DNA from: CAYZJV01 sp964482325
GTDB taxonomy: Bacteria > Spirochaetota > Spirochaetia > Sphaerochaetales > Sphaerochaetaceae
Reading direction: 5' to 3'
Length of the DNA: 64,000 nucleotides
Assembly: GCA_964482325.1 (NCBI GenBank)
Contig: CAYZXD010000008.1
Location: forward strand, 1 to 64,000
Shown piece after piece: positions 42,369 through 50,667 of this stretch; positions within the stretch are counted from its first letter, which is position 1, and each line of letters begins with the position of its first letter. The notes below the pieces were generated by a model. That model did not search any database and had not been told where the DNA came from. It saw only the letters and a program-made list of their open reading frames with translations. The position numbers and the translations under genes are program-made.

Positions 42369-42889
42369 AGCGTGATACTTCCTTTGATGGGAACCGGAAT
42401 ACCGGCTACCATCCAGACAACCTGATCAGCAATCTGTGCAATTGCCTGATTCAGCCAACCGGCCTGGTCTCTGAAGTGTCTGCTTTCAGGATCTGCAGGG
42501 ACCAGCCCCTCTCCTACTTCATTGGTCACGACAATCACCGATTGTTCACACGATCTAAGCGCAGACAGGAAGGCCGGAATTTCATCATATTCCTGTTGTA
42601 TCCCATGATGATACAACAGATTTCCCAACCAGACAGTGACACAGTCAATGAGGATCACAGAGGCCTGTGATGCAGCTGATGCAATGGCTGTATCGAGATG
42701 CAACGGCTCTTCGATGGTCTGTGAAAAAATGCCGGCTCTCCTTCTTTGATGGGCTGCTATCCGCTGTACCATCTCTTCGTCTATCGGTTCAGCCGTGGCT
42801 ACATAGATACGCGGCTGATCATACTGAACAGCCTGCTGTTCAGCCCAGGTGCTCTTCCCGCTTCGGGCTCCCCCGATAACCAGCGTTAC
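42365..42889 (-). CDS. cobU: Adenosylcobinamide kinase / guanylyltransferase
   Basis: 174 residues. P-loop VIGGARSGKSTWAE at residue 5, the YVATAEPIDEEM and RIAAHQRRR stretch with the guanylylated His, and the ILIDCVTVWLGNLL segment are all diagnostic. It phosphorylates adenosylcobinamide and converts it to adenosylcobinamide-GDP. The start 42889 (MVTLVIGG) follows GGGAG at 10 bases; a longer frame to 42919 overlaps cobT. Confidence 0.93.
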   Translation of the reverse strand, partial: VTLVIGGARSGKSTWAEQQAVQYDQPRIYVATAEPIDEEMVQRIAAHQRRRAGIFSQTIEEPLHLDTAIASAASQASVILIDCVTVWLGNLLYHHGIQQEYDEIPAFLSALRSCEQSVIVVTNEVGEGLVPADPESRHFRDQAGWLNQAIAQIADQVVWMVAGIPVPIKGSITL

Positions 42890-42893
42890 CATA

Positions 42894-43982
42894 TCAATTA
42901 TGCTCCCACAGTCGTGCATCGATTCCCTTTTGATGCAGCAAGGAAACCGAATCAGTTACCTGTGCTGCTGAGAAGCTTTCCATCTGTTCATACAATGCGA
43001 GGGCATTACGGATCAGCGGCCACGCAACAGCTGCTCCTGATCCTTCTCCGAGGTGCATACGAAGGGAGAGCAGCGGCTGCACCTGAAGAAGCTCAAGCAG
43101 ATGGCGGTGTCCGACTTCCTTTGATTCATGACAGAATATCATGTAGTGCAATGCCTCAGGACGAAGTGCCACGGCTATTTCTGCGGCAACGGTGGTGATA
43201 AATCCGTCGATGAGCAGCACACAACGTTGTGAAGCCGCAGCAAGCATTGCGCCGGCAAGTGCTGCAATTTCAAATCCTCCGTAACATTGCAGGGCTTCAA
43301 GAGGATCTGTCGGCCTGCCATGCAGCGCAAGCGCTGAAGCAATCACTGCCTGTTTCTTCTGCAACCCGGCATCATCCAAGCCCGCACCACGTCCGGTGCA
43401 TACCTGAACATCCTTGCCAGTGCGACACGCCATAAGTGCAGAAGCACTGGTGGTATTGCCGATTCCCATCTCACCAAAGGCAAAGGTACGGTGCCCGAGC
43501 CTGACCAGCTCCTGTACCGTATCCATCCCAACTTGAAGAGCCTGCCACATCTGTTGGGCACTCATGGCAGGGAATTTACTAAAATTCTGAGTTCCCCAGG
43601 CGACCTTTCTTGATAGTATCTTTGGGTTATCAGAAAAATCGTGTGCCACACCAACATCAATTACGTGCAGACTCAGATTATTCAACTGGCACAGAAGGCC
43701 TACCGCCCCGCCACCTCGAACAAAGTTTTCACACTGCTGCCAGGTAATTTCCTGAGGACTTGAGGAGACTCCCTGTGCAACGACTCCATGATCTGCAGCA
43801 AATAACAGTAACTGCGGCTTGCCGAGCTGCGGATGCAGAGAACCGGTCATATCAACAATATCGACAACCAGATGCTCCAATCTACCAAGTGACAACTGCG
43901 GTTTCACTTTGTGATTCCAGATATTCCATGCCTGATCACGATAGGTTCCAAGAGGAGCTTCTACTGAAGGAATAGCATTCAT
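42894..43982 (-). CDS. cobT: Nicotinate-nucleotide--dimethylbenzimidazole phosphoribosyltransferase
   Basis: 362 residues. FAADHGVVAQGVSSSPQEITWQQCENFVRGGGAV (about residue 63), EMGIGNTTSASAL, TGRGAGLDD and the catalytic Glu in LRMHLGEGSGAAVAWPLIRNAL (about residue 312) identify CobT, which makes alpha-ribazole phosphate for the lower ligand of cobalamin. The start at 43982 matches the family length (about 350) and lies 7 bases after a promoter -10; a frame to 44117 runs through the upstream terminator. Together with cobU and cobS this is a cobinamide salvage module, not full synthesis. Confidence 0.93.
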   Translation of the reverse strand: MNAIPSVEAPLGTYRDQAWNIWNHKVKPQLSLGRLEHLVVDIVDMTGSLHPQLGKPQLLLFAADHGVVAQGVSSSPQEITWQQCENFVRGGGAVGLLCQLNNLSLHVIDVGVAHDFSDNPKILSRKVAWGTQNFSKFPAMSAQQMWQALQVGMDTVQELVRLGHRTFAFGEMGIGNTTSASALMACRTGKDVQVCTGRGAGLDDAGLQKKQAVIASALALHGRPTDPLEALQCYGGFEIAALAGAMLAAASQRCVLLIDGFITTVAAEIAVALRPEALHYMIFCHESKEVGHRHLLELLQVQPLLSLRMHLGEGSGAAVAWPLIRNALALYEQMESFSAAQVTDSVSLLHQKGIDARLWEHN

Positions 43983-43989
43983 AAACCGT

Positions 43990-44018
43990 AGTGTACCGAT
44001 ACCGACAGATGCTGTCCA
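43990..44018 (-). promoter_or_regulatory. Promoter of cobT-U-S, leaderless arrangement
   Basis: TGGACA, 17 bases, TACACT, then 7 bases to the cobT ATG, with no ribosome site. It sits just after the 5'-nucleotidase terminator. No cobalamin riboswitch fits in the space. Confidence 0.65.
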
Positions 44019-44026
44019 TAAGGAAA

Positions 44027-44055
44027 GGGACCAGCCTTTTTCATCGACTGGTCCC
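44027..44055 (-). terminator. Terminator of 5'-nucleotidase gene
   Basis: GGGACCAG/CTGGTCCC stem (44027-44034 with 44048-44055), 13-base loop, then TTT on the minus strand. The T run is short, so efficiency may be moderate. Confidence 0.65.
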
Positions 44056-44062
44056 AATGTGA

Positions 44063-45991
44063 TCAAGGAGCAGGATAGAGTTTCGGATACGAATTGCGCA
44101 TCCCGCGCTGTACCCAAAGATACGGAATAACCAGCCAGTTGTTATCGACCGTGGGAACAATCTCTCCCTGAGTCTCGAACGCCTCCATCAGGTAGTACCG
44201 AAGATCCTGCTCAGAAGAGAAGAGAATACGGTCAAGCGCCTGTTGAGCATCGATACCTGCAGCAGCAAGATGACCTCCTCCACCTTGAGCCCGATACGAA
44301 TTGATGGCCACTGTATATACCCGGTCATACTGAAAAGCAGCACCGGATGGGAGGGTCTTGATAGTGATCCGCTGTCCCGCCGGTTTGGTGATATCCACCA
44401 CATAGTTGACTCCGGCCAAACTATCATAATTATAGTACCGGGTAGCGGTATCGTACGTATTATACCGTGGATTGAAAATCAGGTTCCCTTCAGCATCCCG
44501 TTTGAAGTTGATCAGGTCATCATCAAGGGATTTCATCTGATTAAACCAGTATTCGTATGAATATTCCAGGTAGGCCTTGATTTCTCTTCCTGTCATCTCC
44601 ATGGTAAAGAGTAAATTCTCATATGGATAGAGACTGAAGAGATCCCGGACATACACCGGGCCGGATTTGATCGTGGCATCAAGCGACAGGGGAGCCGAAA
44701 TTGATAATTCAGCACCGCTTTTTTCCAGCTGAATCTGATGAATCAGATCGACAAACTTGGAATCGCCGAACATGCTGTCACGGGAGGTGATAGTCTCACT
44801 GATGGAGCCCACCTGACGGGATACCCACGTTTTCACCTCGGAAACGGCATGTTCATACCTACTCATGAGATCCGTATCCACGGCGAAGGTATCCATGAGT
44901 ATGGTTTCACCTTCAACAGCGTCCTTTGTCCAGCTCTGGCTTTCCTCATCGAAGACAAATGCAACCGTAGCTGCAGCTACCGATCGCGCTCCGTTCAAGG
45001 CGCCGAGTATGATTACTTCATCTCCGGAAGGACTCTGCACTACCATGTCGGTATCCTGATGATCATGCCCGCTGAAAATAATATCAAATCCGTCAACCTG
45101 TTGTCCGACGAGCTTACTGGCATTTTCATTACCGAGTTCTTCACTGTCCCCGCTATAGGTTTCATCGACTCCCGCATGGAACAGACCAACTATCAGGTCA
45201 GGTTGTTCCTGTTGTTGAATGATGGGAATCCATTTTTTTGCTGTCTGTACCATATCCTCAAAGCGAACCCCTTCGTATAGGTTCTGTGGAAGCCATTTTG
45301 GAATATAGGGAGTGATCATTCCCAACACGGCAATACGTAATCCATCGCGTTCAATAATCGTGTATGGATCTAATACCGGCTCACCGGTTTCAATCCAGAC
45401 AGCATTGGCTGCAAGATACGGAAAATCAGCTTCCTGATAAACTCGCATGTACACATCGGGCCCCGCTTCAATATCATGATTACCCACCGATGCAGCATCG
45501 TACTGCATCGCATTCATCACTGAAGGAACGATGTGTGGATCATCGGTAGCCACAAAATTATAGTAATAGACAATTGGCTGACCCTGAAGGACATCTCCAT
45601 TGTCTAGCAGAATAACACTCTGATCTAATGCCCGCTGTTCTTTCACATAGGAAGCTATCTGCATCTGCGAAGTAGGAGCGTCAGTATCCCGAATAAAATC
45701 GTAGGGGAACAGACTACCATGCAGATCACTGGTGGCAATAATCTTCACTGTCTTCTGCAGCTCTTCCGGCTTTATTACCGGCTCAGCCACCGGTTCGGGG
45801 ATTATCGCTTCTTCGGCGACCGGTTCGGGGATTACCACTTCTTCAGCGACCGGTTCAGCAACAGGAATAACCGGTTCAGGTTCGGCAACGGGAGCAATTG
45901 GCTCCACTTCCTGAGTGGTGGCACACCCTGACAGGGTGAACAGCAGTATCATCGTGAACAGTAACAGGCCTGCAAATATATTCCTTTTCAT
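44063..45991 (-). CDS. 5'-nucleotidase / 2',3'-cyclic phosphodiesterase lipoprotein
   Basis: 642 residues. Lipobox LLFTLSGC (Cys about residue 23), then a Pro/Val/Ala/Glu-rich spacer (residues 27-80) and the metallophosphatase domain: ATSDLHGSLFP, LLDNGDVLQGQP, SVGNHDIEAG, VGLFHAG and FSGHDHQDTD (residues 85-335). A 5_nucleotid_C domain follows (residues 390-590). It hydrolyses periplasmic nucleotides or cyclic nucleotides. It may feed nucleosides to the purine importer (inference). Start has AGGAGGAATCC before the ATG. Confidence 0.9.
   Translation of the reverse strand: MKRNIFAGLLLFTMILLFTLSGCATTQEVEPIAPVAEPEPVIPVAEPVAEEVVIPEPVAEEAIIPEPVAEPVIKPEELQKTVKIIATSDLHGSLFPYDFIRDTDAPTSQMQIASYVKEQRALDQSVILLDNGDVLQGQPIVYYYNFVATDDPHIVPSVMNAMQYDAASVGNHDIEAGPDVYMRVYQEADFPYLAANAVWIETGEPVLDPYTIIERDGLRIAVLGMITPYIPKWLPQNLYEGVRFEDMVQTAKKWIPIIQQQEQPDLIVGLFHAGVDETYSGDSEELGNENASKLVGQQVDGFDIIFSGHDHQDTDMVVQSPSGDEVIILGALNGARSVAAATVAFVFDEESQSWTKDAVEGETILMDTFAVDTDLMSRYEHAVSEVKTWVSRQVGSISETITSRDSMFGDSKFVDLIHQIQLEKSGAELSISAPLSLDATIKSGPVYVRDLFSLYPYENLLFTMEMTGREIKAYLEYSYEYWFNQMKSLDDDLINFKRDAEGNLIFNPRYNTYDTATRYYNYDSLAGVNYVVDITKPAGQRITIKTLPSGAAFQYDRVYTVAINSYRAQGGGGHLAAAGIDAQQALDRILFSSEQDLRYYLMEAFETQGEIVPTVDNNWLVIPYLWVQRGMRNSYPKLYPAP
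45791..45860. repeat. 30-bp tandem repeat within 5'-nucleotidase linker
   Basis: Two near-identical 30-bp units starting at 45791 and 45821, a third degenerate unit from 45851. They encode a ten-residue EPVAEEVVIP-type repeat in the Pro/Glu-rich spacer behind the lipid anchor. The repeat number could vary by slippage. Confidence 0.7.
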
Positions 45992-46062
45992 GGATTCCTC
46001 CTGCGAATCATTTCTCTATTACTACCATAGTGTACAATCACCACACAATATTCTCAAGTTAC

Positions 46063-46091
46063 TTTCGGAAAAGCGTCGGCTGTGATACAGT
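46063..46091 (+). promoter_or_regulatory. Candidate promoter of YdcZ-like transporter gene, leaderless arrangement
   Basis: A weak -35 (TTTCGG), 17 bases, TACAGT, then 7 bases to the ATG at 46099; no ribosome site. Confidence 0.42.
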
Positions 46092-46098
46092 GCATCTT

Positions 46099-47016
46099 AT
46101 GCATACAGCTGTCGATTTCCTGCTGGCGATCATGCTCGGAGGTACTATTTCCTGCATGGTCGTACTCAATACCCAACTCGGTGAACTGGCCACCATGCCC
46201 GTTTCATTCCTCATAAATCAGCTCGTCGGCATCATCGTGATCACCATAATCATGATCATACTCCGGATTAAACGGGGAAAACCAGCTGTTCGCCAAAAAG
46301 CTCCCTGGTATCTTTGGGGAGGAGGTATTTTCGGATTTTTCATCCTGAATGCAAATTATCTCACGATTGTCCATATCGGGGCCTCCCTTTCCATGGCTAC
46401 TGCGGTATTCGGACAGTCTCTCGGTTCTCTTCTTTTTGATCTCACCGGATTCATGGGGAGAAAACGGTATGCAGTGAGCAGAAAAAAAGCCATGACCCTC
46501 ACTGTAAGTCTTATCGGTATTGTGATCATGGCCTCTCAGGGGGGGGCTTTTGCCATCCCCTACGTTATCATCGGAACACTCACCGGCGCAATAACGATCG
46601 TACAGATGGTGTATAATTCACGATTTGCTGCCTACAAAGGGATTTTTTTCAGTGCCAGGCAGAATGTAATCAGCGGCCTGATCTTTGCTTCAGCTATCTA
46701 TCTCATTACCGATGCGAAGACGGTTACACACGCATTCACTACCCTTCCCGATATTCCAATTTTCCTCATTCTCGGAGGAGGCCTGCTTGCCATAGTGGTC
46801 GTATCGGGAGCAAACTATGTCATTCCACGAATCCCTGCTATCTATTCGGCACTGCTGCTCAGCTCTTCACAGATTATTGTGAGTATAGTACTCGACCATT
46901 ACCTCTATGATCTGTTCAGCGGCCGTCTGCTGCTTGGTGCTGTCATCATCTGCATCGGGATGGGAGGAAATGTCTGGGTAGACCAGACAGAGAAACGAAA
47001 TAGCTCAACGGTCTGA
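46099..47016 (+). CDS. DMT-type transporter, YdcZ (DUF606) family
   Basis: 305 residues, ten membrane segments in two inverted halves. The start MHTAVDFLLAIMLGGTISCMVVLNTQLGELATMPVSFLINQLVG and the second-half GAITIVQMVYNSRFAAYKGIFFSARQNVISGLIFA match the YdcZ family of the drug/metabolite transporter superfamily. Both halves of a DUF606 domain are in one chain. ATG 46099 is chosen over 46030 because the promoter -10 lies between them. The substrate is unknown. Confidence 0.87.
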   Translation: MHTAVDFLLAIMLGGTISCMVVLNTQLGELATMPVSFLINQLVGIIVITIIMIILRIKRGKPAVRQKAPWYLWGGGIFGFFILNANYLTIVHIGASLSMATAVFGQSLGSLLFDLTGFMGRKRYAVSRKKAMTLTVSLIGIVIMASQGGAFAIPYVIIGTLTGAITIVQMVYNSRFAAYKGIFFSARQNVISGLIFASAIYLITDAKTVTHAFTTLPDIPIFLILGGGLLAIVVVSGANYVIPRIPAIYSALLLSSSQIIVSIVLDHYLYDLFSGRLLLGAVIICIGMGGNVWVDQTEKRNSSTV

Positions 47017-47901
47017 AGCGATGCCATACCGGATAGGAAGGTCTTCAGCTACCTGCTCTGCCGGTTCAATAAACCCGTCCCGTATGAGATCTTCAAGACA
47101 CTGCGCAATCCGTTCACGAGGAAAATCAATGCGCTTGGCGAGAGATTCGATATCGAGTGCACCCTGTTCAGTCAGAGAAACCAATAACAATCCCCGCAGT
47201 TGCCGATTGGATCCGGCAAATTTACTCTGTTTTGCATAATGGGCACTTCTTCGATTCGGATTGATCAGCACCTTTTTCAGATATACTCCGTAATCCATCA
47301 GCGCATAGTACCAATGCCGATAGTCAGTTTGAAACTGCAGTAAATCTTCCAGCTCACCTTTGAGAACTGTATCAGTTACCTGTGACTCATCCGGGTGAAA
47401 TTGATGGATCAGCACCCGACGAATATTGGTTTCAAGATAGATGGCGGGCTTCTGGTAGGCGAAGGCCAGAATCGCGGCAGCGGTTGCAGGCCCGATCATC
47501 GGCATCTGGATGAGCTGATCATAATCAGCGGGTAACGTCCATCCGAATCGTTCACTTTCCCGAGCAATTGTCCGAAGTGCAAGTGCCCGTCGGTTATAGC
47601 CAAGTCCTCGCCAGGCCAACAGCACATCAGATATCTCAGTCTGAGCCATTTCGCGGAAACTCGGCCAGTGTGCAAGAAACAGCTGGTATTTGGGAAGAAC
47701 ACGATCGGTCTGGGTCTGTTGCAACATGAGTTCAGAGAGTAATATCCGGTACGGATCGTCAGTCTCCCGCCAGGGGAATGCTCTTTTCAGGGTCGCATAA
47801 GAATCCCACAGTGCATCACTGAACATACGCAGAGCAGCATTGCGACTGGATTTATCCAATACAGAGAGTGTTATGGGATCCGGTAATGACAGATCATTCA
47901 T
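47005..47901 (-). CDS. MutY-like HhH-GPD DNA glycosylase, short form
   Basis: 298 residues. FPWRETDDPYRILLSELMLQQTQTDRVLPKY (about residue 42) contains the catalytic Glu, and the helix-hairpin-helix MPMIGPATAAAILAFAYQKP (about residue 135) follows. The residue aligning with the catalytic Asp of MutY is Glu (LETNIRRVL, about residue 155). There are no cysteines for the 4Fe-4S loop and the C-terminal MutT-like domain is replaced by a winged-helix-like segment (residues 235-298). It probably excises adenine opposite oxidised guanine. Overlaps the AI-2E gene by 8 bases. Confidence 0.85.
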   Translation of the reverse strand: MNDLSLPDPITLSVLDKSSRNAALRMFSDALWDSYATLKRAFPWRETDDPYRILLSELMLQQTQTDRVLPKYQLFLAHWPSFREMAQTEISDVLLAWRGLGYNRRALALRTIARESERFGWTLPADYDQLIQMPMIGPATAAAILAFAYQKPAIYLETNIRRVLIHQFHPDESQVTDTVLKGELEDLLQFQTDYRHWYYALMDYGVYLKKVLINPNRRSAHYAKQSKFAGSNRQLRGLLLVSLTEQGALDIESLAKRIDFPRERIAQCLEDLIRDGFIEPAEQVAEDLPIRYGIASDR

Positions 47902-49060
47902 GCGGCTGTTCGCTCAACTGATGTGAGTTATGCCGTTCAGCCCGACGCTGTACACGCGCAGAACGTCTTTTAGCTCGTTCCCGGGCACGGCGCCGCTCTT
48001 CTTCTATGGTTTTACGATACGTCTTCCCACTTCCGATCATCACCGCGATAGGCTTCAGCGATTGGACGTTGGCACACACAATCTGCAATACACTGGTGAT
48101 CGGCACGGCCAGGAACATGCCGGCGACACCCCAGATATACCCCCAGAAAGAGAGTGAAACTAAAATCACGAAGGGGCTGAGATTCAATTGCACACCCTGG
48201 ATTCGAGGATCAAGAATATTGCCCAGCACGGTCTGAATGGAAATCATCAGGACCGCCACGTAGATGATATTTGCCCAGTTGGGAAAAAACTGCAAAAGTG
48301 CCATGACGATAGTCATCACCGTAATAATAATTGAACCGATGCTGGGAATGAAGTTGAGGATAAAGGCAAGCACACCCCACATGATGGCAAAATCAAGTCC
48401 GGTTGCCAGACAGGCAAGATAAAAAAGAACACCCGTGGCGATACTGATCACGGCCTTGAGCAGCAGATATTTCGATATTTGCCGATTCACCCGTTCAAAC
48501 AGCACCGCTACCCGCATTCCTTTTCCCCGAGGAGCTGCAATTTTCAGTTTTGGTATCAGTGATTGACGCTCCAGGAGGAGAAACAGGACAAAGATATAGA
48601 TCAGGGAAGCGGTTGAAACCACACTGATCGCTTTTTCACTAACGGAACTGAGTGAACTGAGGATGATACCCTGCCAGTCAAAGTTGATGTACGTGAGAAA
48701 ACTGGTCCCCGCATCCAGATCCAGCAATTCAGCAAGCCATGCATCAATTACGGTAAATCTTCGGATGTACATCGGCAACCGTTGCACTAGCCGATCTATG
48801 GTGAAAAAAAAGAACCATCCGGCAAAGAGCAGAATAACCAGCAGCAGGAGCATGGCGATAACCACTCCAAGCCACCGTGGAACCTTCATTTTCTCCAAAC
48901 GGTTGAGAAACGGATTCAACAAAAGAAACAGAAATACCGAAATCACCAGGGGTAAAGTCACCGATCCGGCTATCTTCAAAGCAGCCGCAACAGCAATAAA
49001 TGCGAGAATGATAAGTGCGGTTTTTGCTGCATCTTTCGGTTTTTTTTCCTGTTCCAACAT
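47894..49060 (-). CDS. AI-2E family transporter
   Basis: 388 residues with seven to eight membrane helices and a long central loop. The family motif is seen in GVLAFILNFIPSIGSIIITVM (about residue 262) and LDPRIQGVQLNLSPFVILVSLSFWGYIWGVAGMFLAVPI (about residue 310). The C-terminus is a basic cytoplasmic tail (RRRARERAKRRSARVQRR). Members export autoinducer-2 or sodium/protons. Start at 49060 comes 6 bases after the -10 box. Operon with the MutY-like gene. Confidence 0.9.
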   Translation of the reverse strand: MLEQEKKPKDAAKTALIILAFIAVAAALKIAGSVTLPLVISVFLFLLLNPFLNRLEKMKVPRWLGVVIAMLLLLVILLFAGWFFFFTIDRLVQRLPMYIRRFTVIDAWLAELLDLDAGTSFLTYINFDWQGIILSSLSSVSEKAISVVSTASLIYIFVLFLLLERQSLIPKLKIAAPRGKGMRVAVLFERVNRQISKYLLLKAVISIATGVLFYLACLATGLDFAIMWGVLAFILNFIPSIGSIIITVMTIVMALLQFFPNWANIIYVAVLMISIQTVLGNILDPRIQGVQLNLSPFVILVSLSFWGYIWGVAGMFLAVPITSVLQIVCANVQSLKPIAVMIGSGKTYRKTIEEERRRARERAKRRSARVQRRAERHNSHQLSEQPHE

Positions 49061-49066
49061 GTTCTT

Positions 49067-49095
49067 ACTATATGCCAGCTTGGATAATACTGCAA
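49067..49095 (-). promoter_or_regulatory. Promoter of AI-2E transporter operon, leaderless arrangement
   Basis: TTGCAG, 17 bases, TATAGT, 6 bases, ATG. Best-formed leaderless case in the window; no ribosome site exists between -10 and start. Confidence 0.7.
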
Positions 49096-49116
49096 TATCT
49101 GTTATGAAAAGGGCAT

Positions 49117-49839
49117 ATGGAAAAGAACGCAAATCTTGCCCGAATACGCATTGTACTCGTAGAACCTCAGGACGGAGCAAACATCGGATCTGTCTGCCGG
49201 GCGATGAAGACGATGGGAATACATGATCTGGCGATCACCGGTGATAGAGAGTATGACGATAATCGTGTAAGAACACTGGCTCTGCATGCATACGACTTGT
49301 ATGAACAGCATACGCGATACCAAACCCTGCAGGAAGCACTTGCGGACAGTGTTCTTTCGGTAGGCGCATCACGTCGACGTGGGAAGAATCGGAAATACTT
49401 TGCGCTTCTTCCTGAGCAGCTCGCCCAACGGATTGGGGATACCGGCCCAGGGCGTATTTCGATCGTTTTCGGTCGGGAATCTGACGGCCTGACCGATGCA
49501 GAATTGCATTTGTGCCATATGGGAGTACGCATACCCACCAGTGAGTCATTTCCCAGCCTCAACCTCGCCCAGGCAGTCCAGATTATTACCTATACCCTAT
49601 TCAGAGAACTGGGACCTGCCGCCGGATTTGAACCGATATCCGAAGACCGTCTTCAGCATCTTGTAGGGACCATCGATGACACCTTCACCCGTATCCAATT
49701 CTACAAACAGCATGAACAGGAACAGGTAAAACGGTTTTTTCGCGATATCCTGGCCCGGGCGACACTCAGTGAAGGGGAAGCGAAACGACTGGAAAAAATG
49801 GTCATCAAGGTAGGACGCCTCAAAGTTCATAAATCCTGA
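49117..49839 (+). CDS. TrmH/TrmJ-family tRNA 2'-O-methyltransferase
   Basis: 240 residues, SpoU class. Motif 1 EPQDGANIGSVCRAMKTMGI (residue 15), motif 2 IVFGRESDGLTDAEL (about residue 127) and motif 3 IPTSESFPSLNLAQAVQIITYTLFREL (about residue 150) form the trefoil-knot SAM site. The order and length fit TrmJ (Cm32/Um32). A C-terminal helical tail (residues 180-240) is typical of that group. AAAGGG precedes the ATG. Confidence 0.9.
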   Translation: MEKNANLARIRIVLVEPQDGANIGSVCRAMKTMGIHDLAITGDREYDDNRVRTLALHAYDLYEQHTRYQTLQEALADSVLSVGASRRRGKNRKYFALLPEQLAQRIGDTGPGRISIVFGRESDGLTDAELHLCHMGVRIPTSESFPSLNLAQAVQIITYTLFRELGPAAGFEPISEDRLQHLVGTIDDTFTRIQFYKQHEQEQVKRFFRDILARATLSEGEAKRLEKMVIKVGRLKVHKS

Positions 49840-49850
49840 GGAGGACGTGT

Positions 49851-50666
49851 ATGCATCAGCATAGAGAACCGTTTCTGAATCCGATGCCGCGGGTAATCGC
49901 ACACCGTGGAGACAGCCATCACTTTCCGGAAAATACGCTGGAGGCTTTTACCAGCGCCGTATCAATGGGTATCGATGTTATTGAAACTGATGTACACCTG
50001 TCGCGGGACGGTTCAGTAGTAATCTGGCACGACGATACCCTTGAACGAAACACCGATGGTGTCGGCAAGGTTGAAGATCATACTCTGGCAGAGTTGAAAC
50101 AGCTCGATGCCGGCTACACTTTCACACGCGACGGCGGTAACACGTTCCCATTCAGAGGAAAACAGGTACAGATCGCTACACTTGATGAGGCATTACAAGC
50201 GTGCCCTGACCAGCGATTTAATGTCGATTTGAAAAGTACCGATCCAGCCATTGTTGATGCTTTTGCATCCGTGGTGCACAACCATCAGGCTGAAGACCGT
50301 ATCCTCTGTGCCTCGTTTCACCTGCAGAATCTGCAGCTGATACGCAAACGCAACCCGCGTATCCTTACCAGCCTCACCACGCGGGAAGTACTTCCGCTCC
50401 TACTGAAGCAGAAACTGCATCTCCTTCCTGCTGTATTGCATACAGAAAAAACCACCGTATTTCAGATTCCGGTGAGACAATGGGGAATTCAGGTCGTGAC
50501 AGATGATTTTATCAAGGCTTTTCACCAACGAAATGCAGTAATCCAGGTGTGGACCATCAATGACGAACACCAGATGCGCACCCTGTTCAAACAGGGGGTC
50601 GACAGTATTATGACTGACGACCCCGCAACGGTAATTCGCGTTGCAAACGAGCTCTCACTGTGCTGA
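49851..50666 (+). CDS. Glycerophosphodiester phosphodiesterase
   Basis: 271 residues, GDPD TIM-barrel, cytoplasmic (no signal). PRVIAHRGDSHHFPENTLEAF (residue 13), GIDVIETDVHLSRDGSVVIWHDDTLERNTDGVGKVEDHT (residue 43) and VQVWTINDEHQMRTLFKQGVDSIMTDDP near the end carry all catalytic and metal residues (H, R, E, D, H). It releases glycerol-3-phosphate. It starts 11 bases after the methylase stop, with GAGGAGGA. It is a paralogue of the gene at 3729. Confidence 0.94.
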   Translation: MHQHREPFLNPMPRVIAHRGDSHHFPENTLEAFTSAVSMGIDVIETDVHLSRDGSVVIWHDDTLERNTDGVGKVEDHTLAELKQLDAGYTFTRDGGNTFPFRGKQVQIATLDEALQACPDQRFNVDLKSTDPAIVDAFASVVHNHQAEDRILCASFHLQNLQLIRKRNPRILTSLTTREVLPLLLKQKLHLLPAVLHTEKTTVFQIPVRQWGIQVVTDDFIKAFHQRNAVIQVWTINDEHQMRTLFKQGVDSIMTDDPATVIRVANELSLC

Positions 50667-50667
50667 A

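Noticed and set aside
43983..44026. Cobalamin riboswitch before cobT
   Set aside because: The space from terminator to start is about 44 bases and contains a promoter; a B12 riboswitch needs about 200 bases.
42894..44117. cobT with a start at 44117
   Set aside because: The extra 45 residues are read through the 5'-nucleotidase 3' end and its terminator, and match nothing in CobT.
44738..45280. 180-codon plus-strand frame inside the 5'-nucleotidase gene
   Set aside because: Antisense shadow; the minus-strand frame holds all metallophosphatase motifs.
45791..45860. CRISPR-like spacing of the 30-bp repeats
   Set aside because: Units are contiguous without spacers, in frame with a protein, and no cas gene is present.
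48663..49226. 187-codon plus-strand frame opposite the AI-2E gene
   Set aside because: Basic, low-complexity product lying antisense to a clear membrane protein gene; no ribosome site or promoter.
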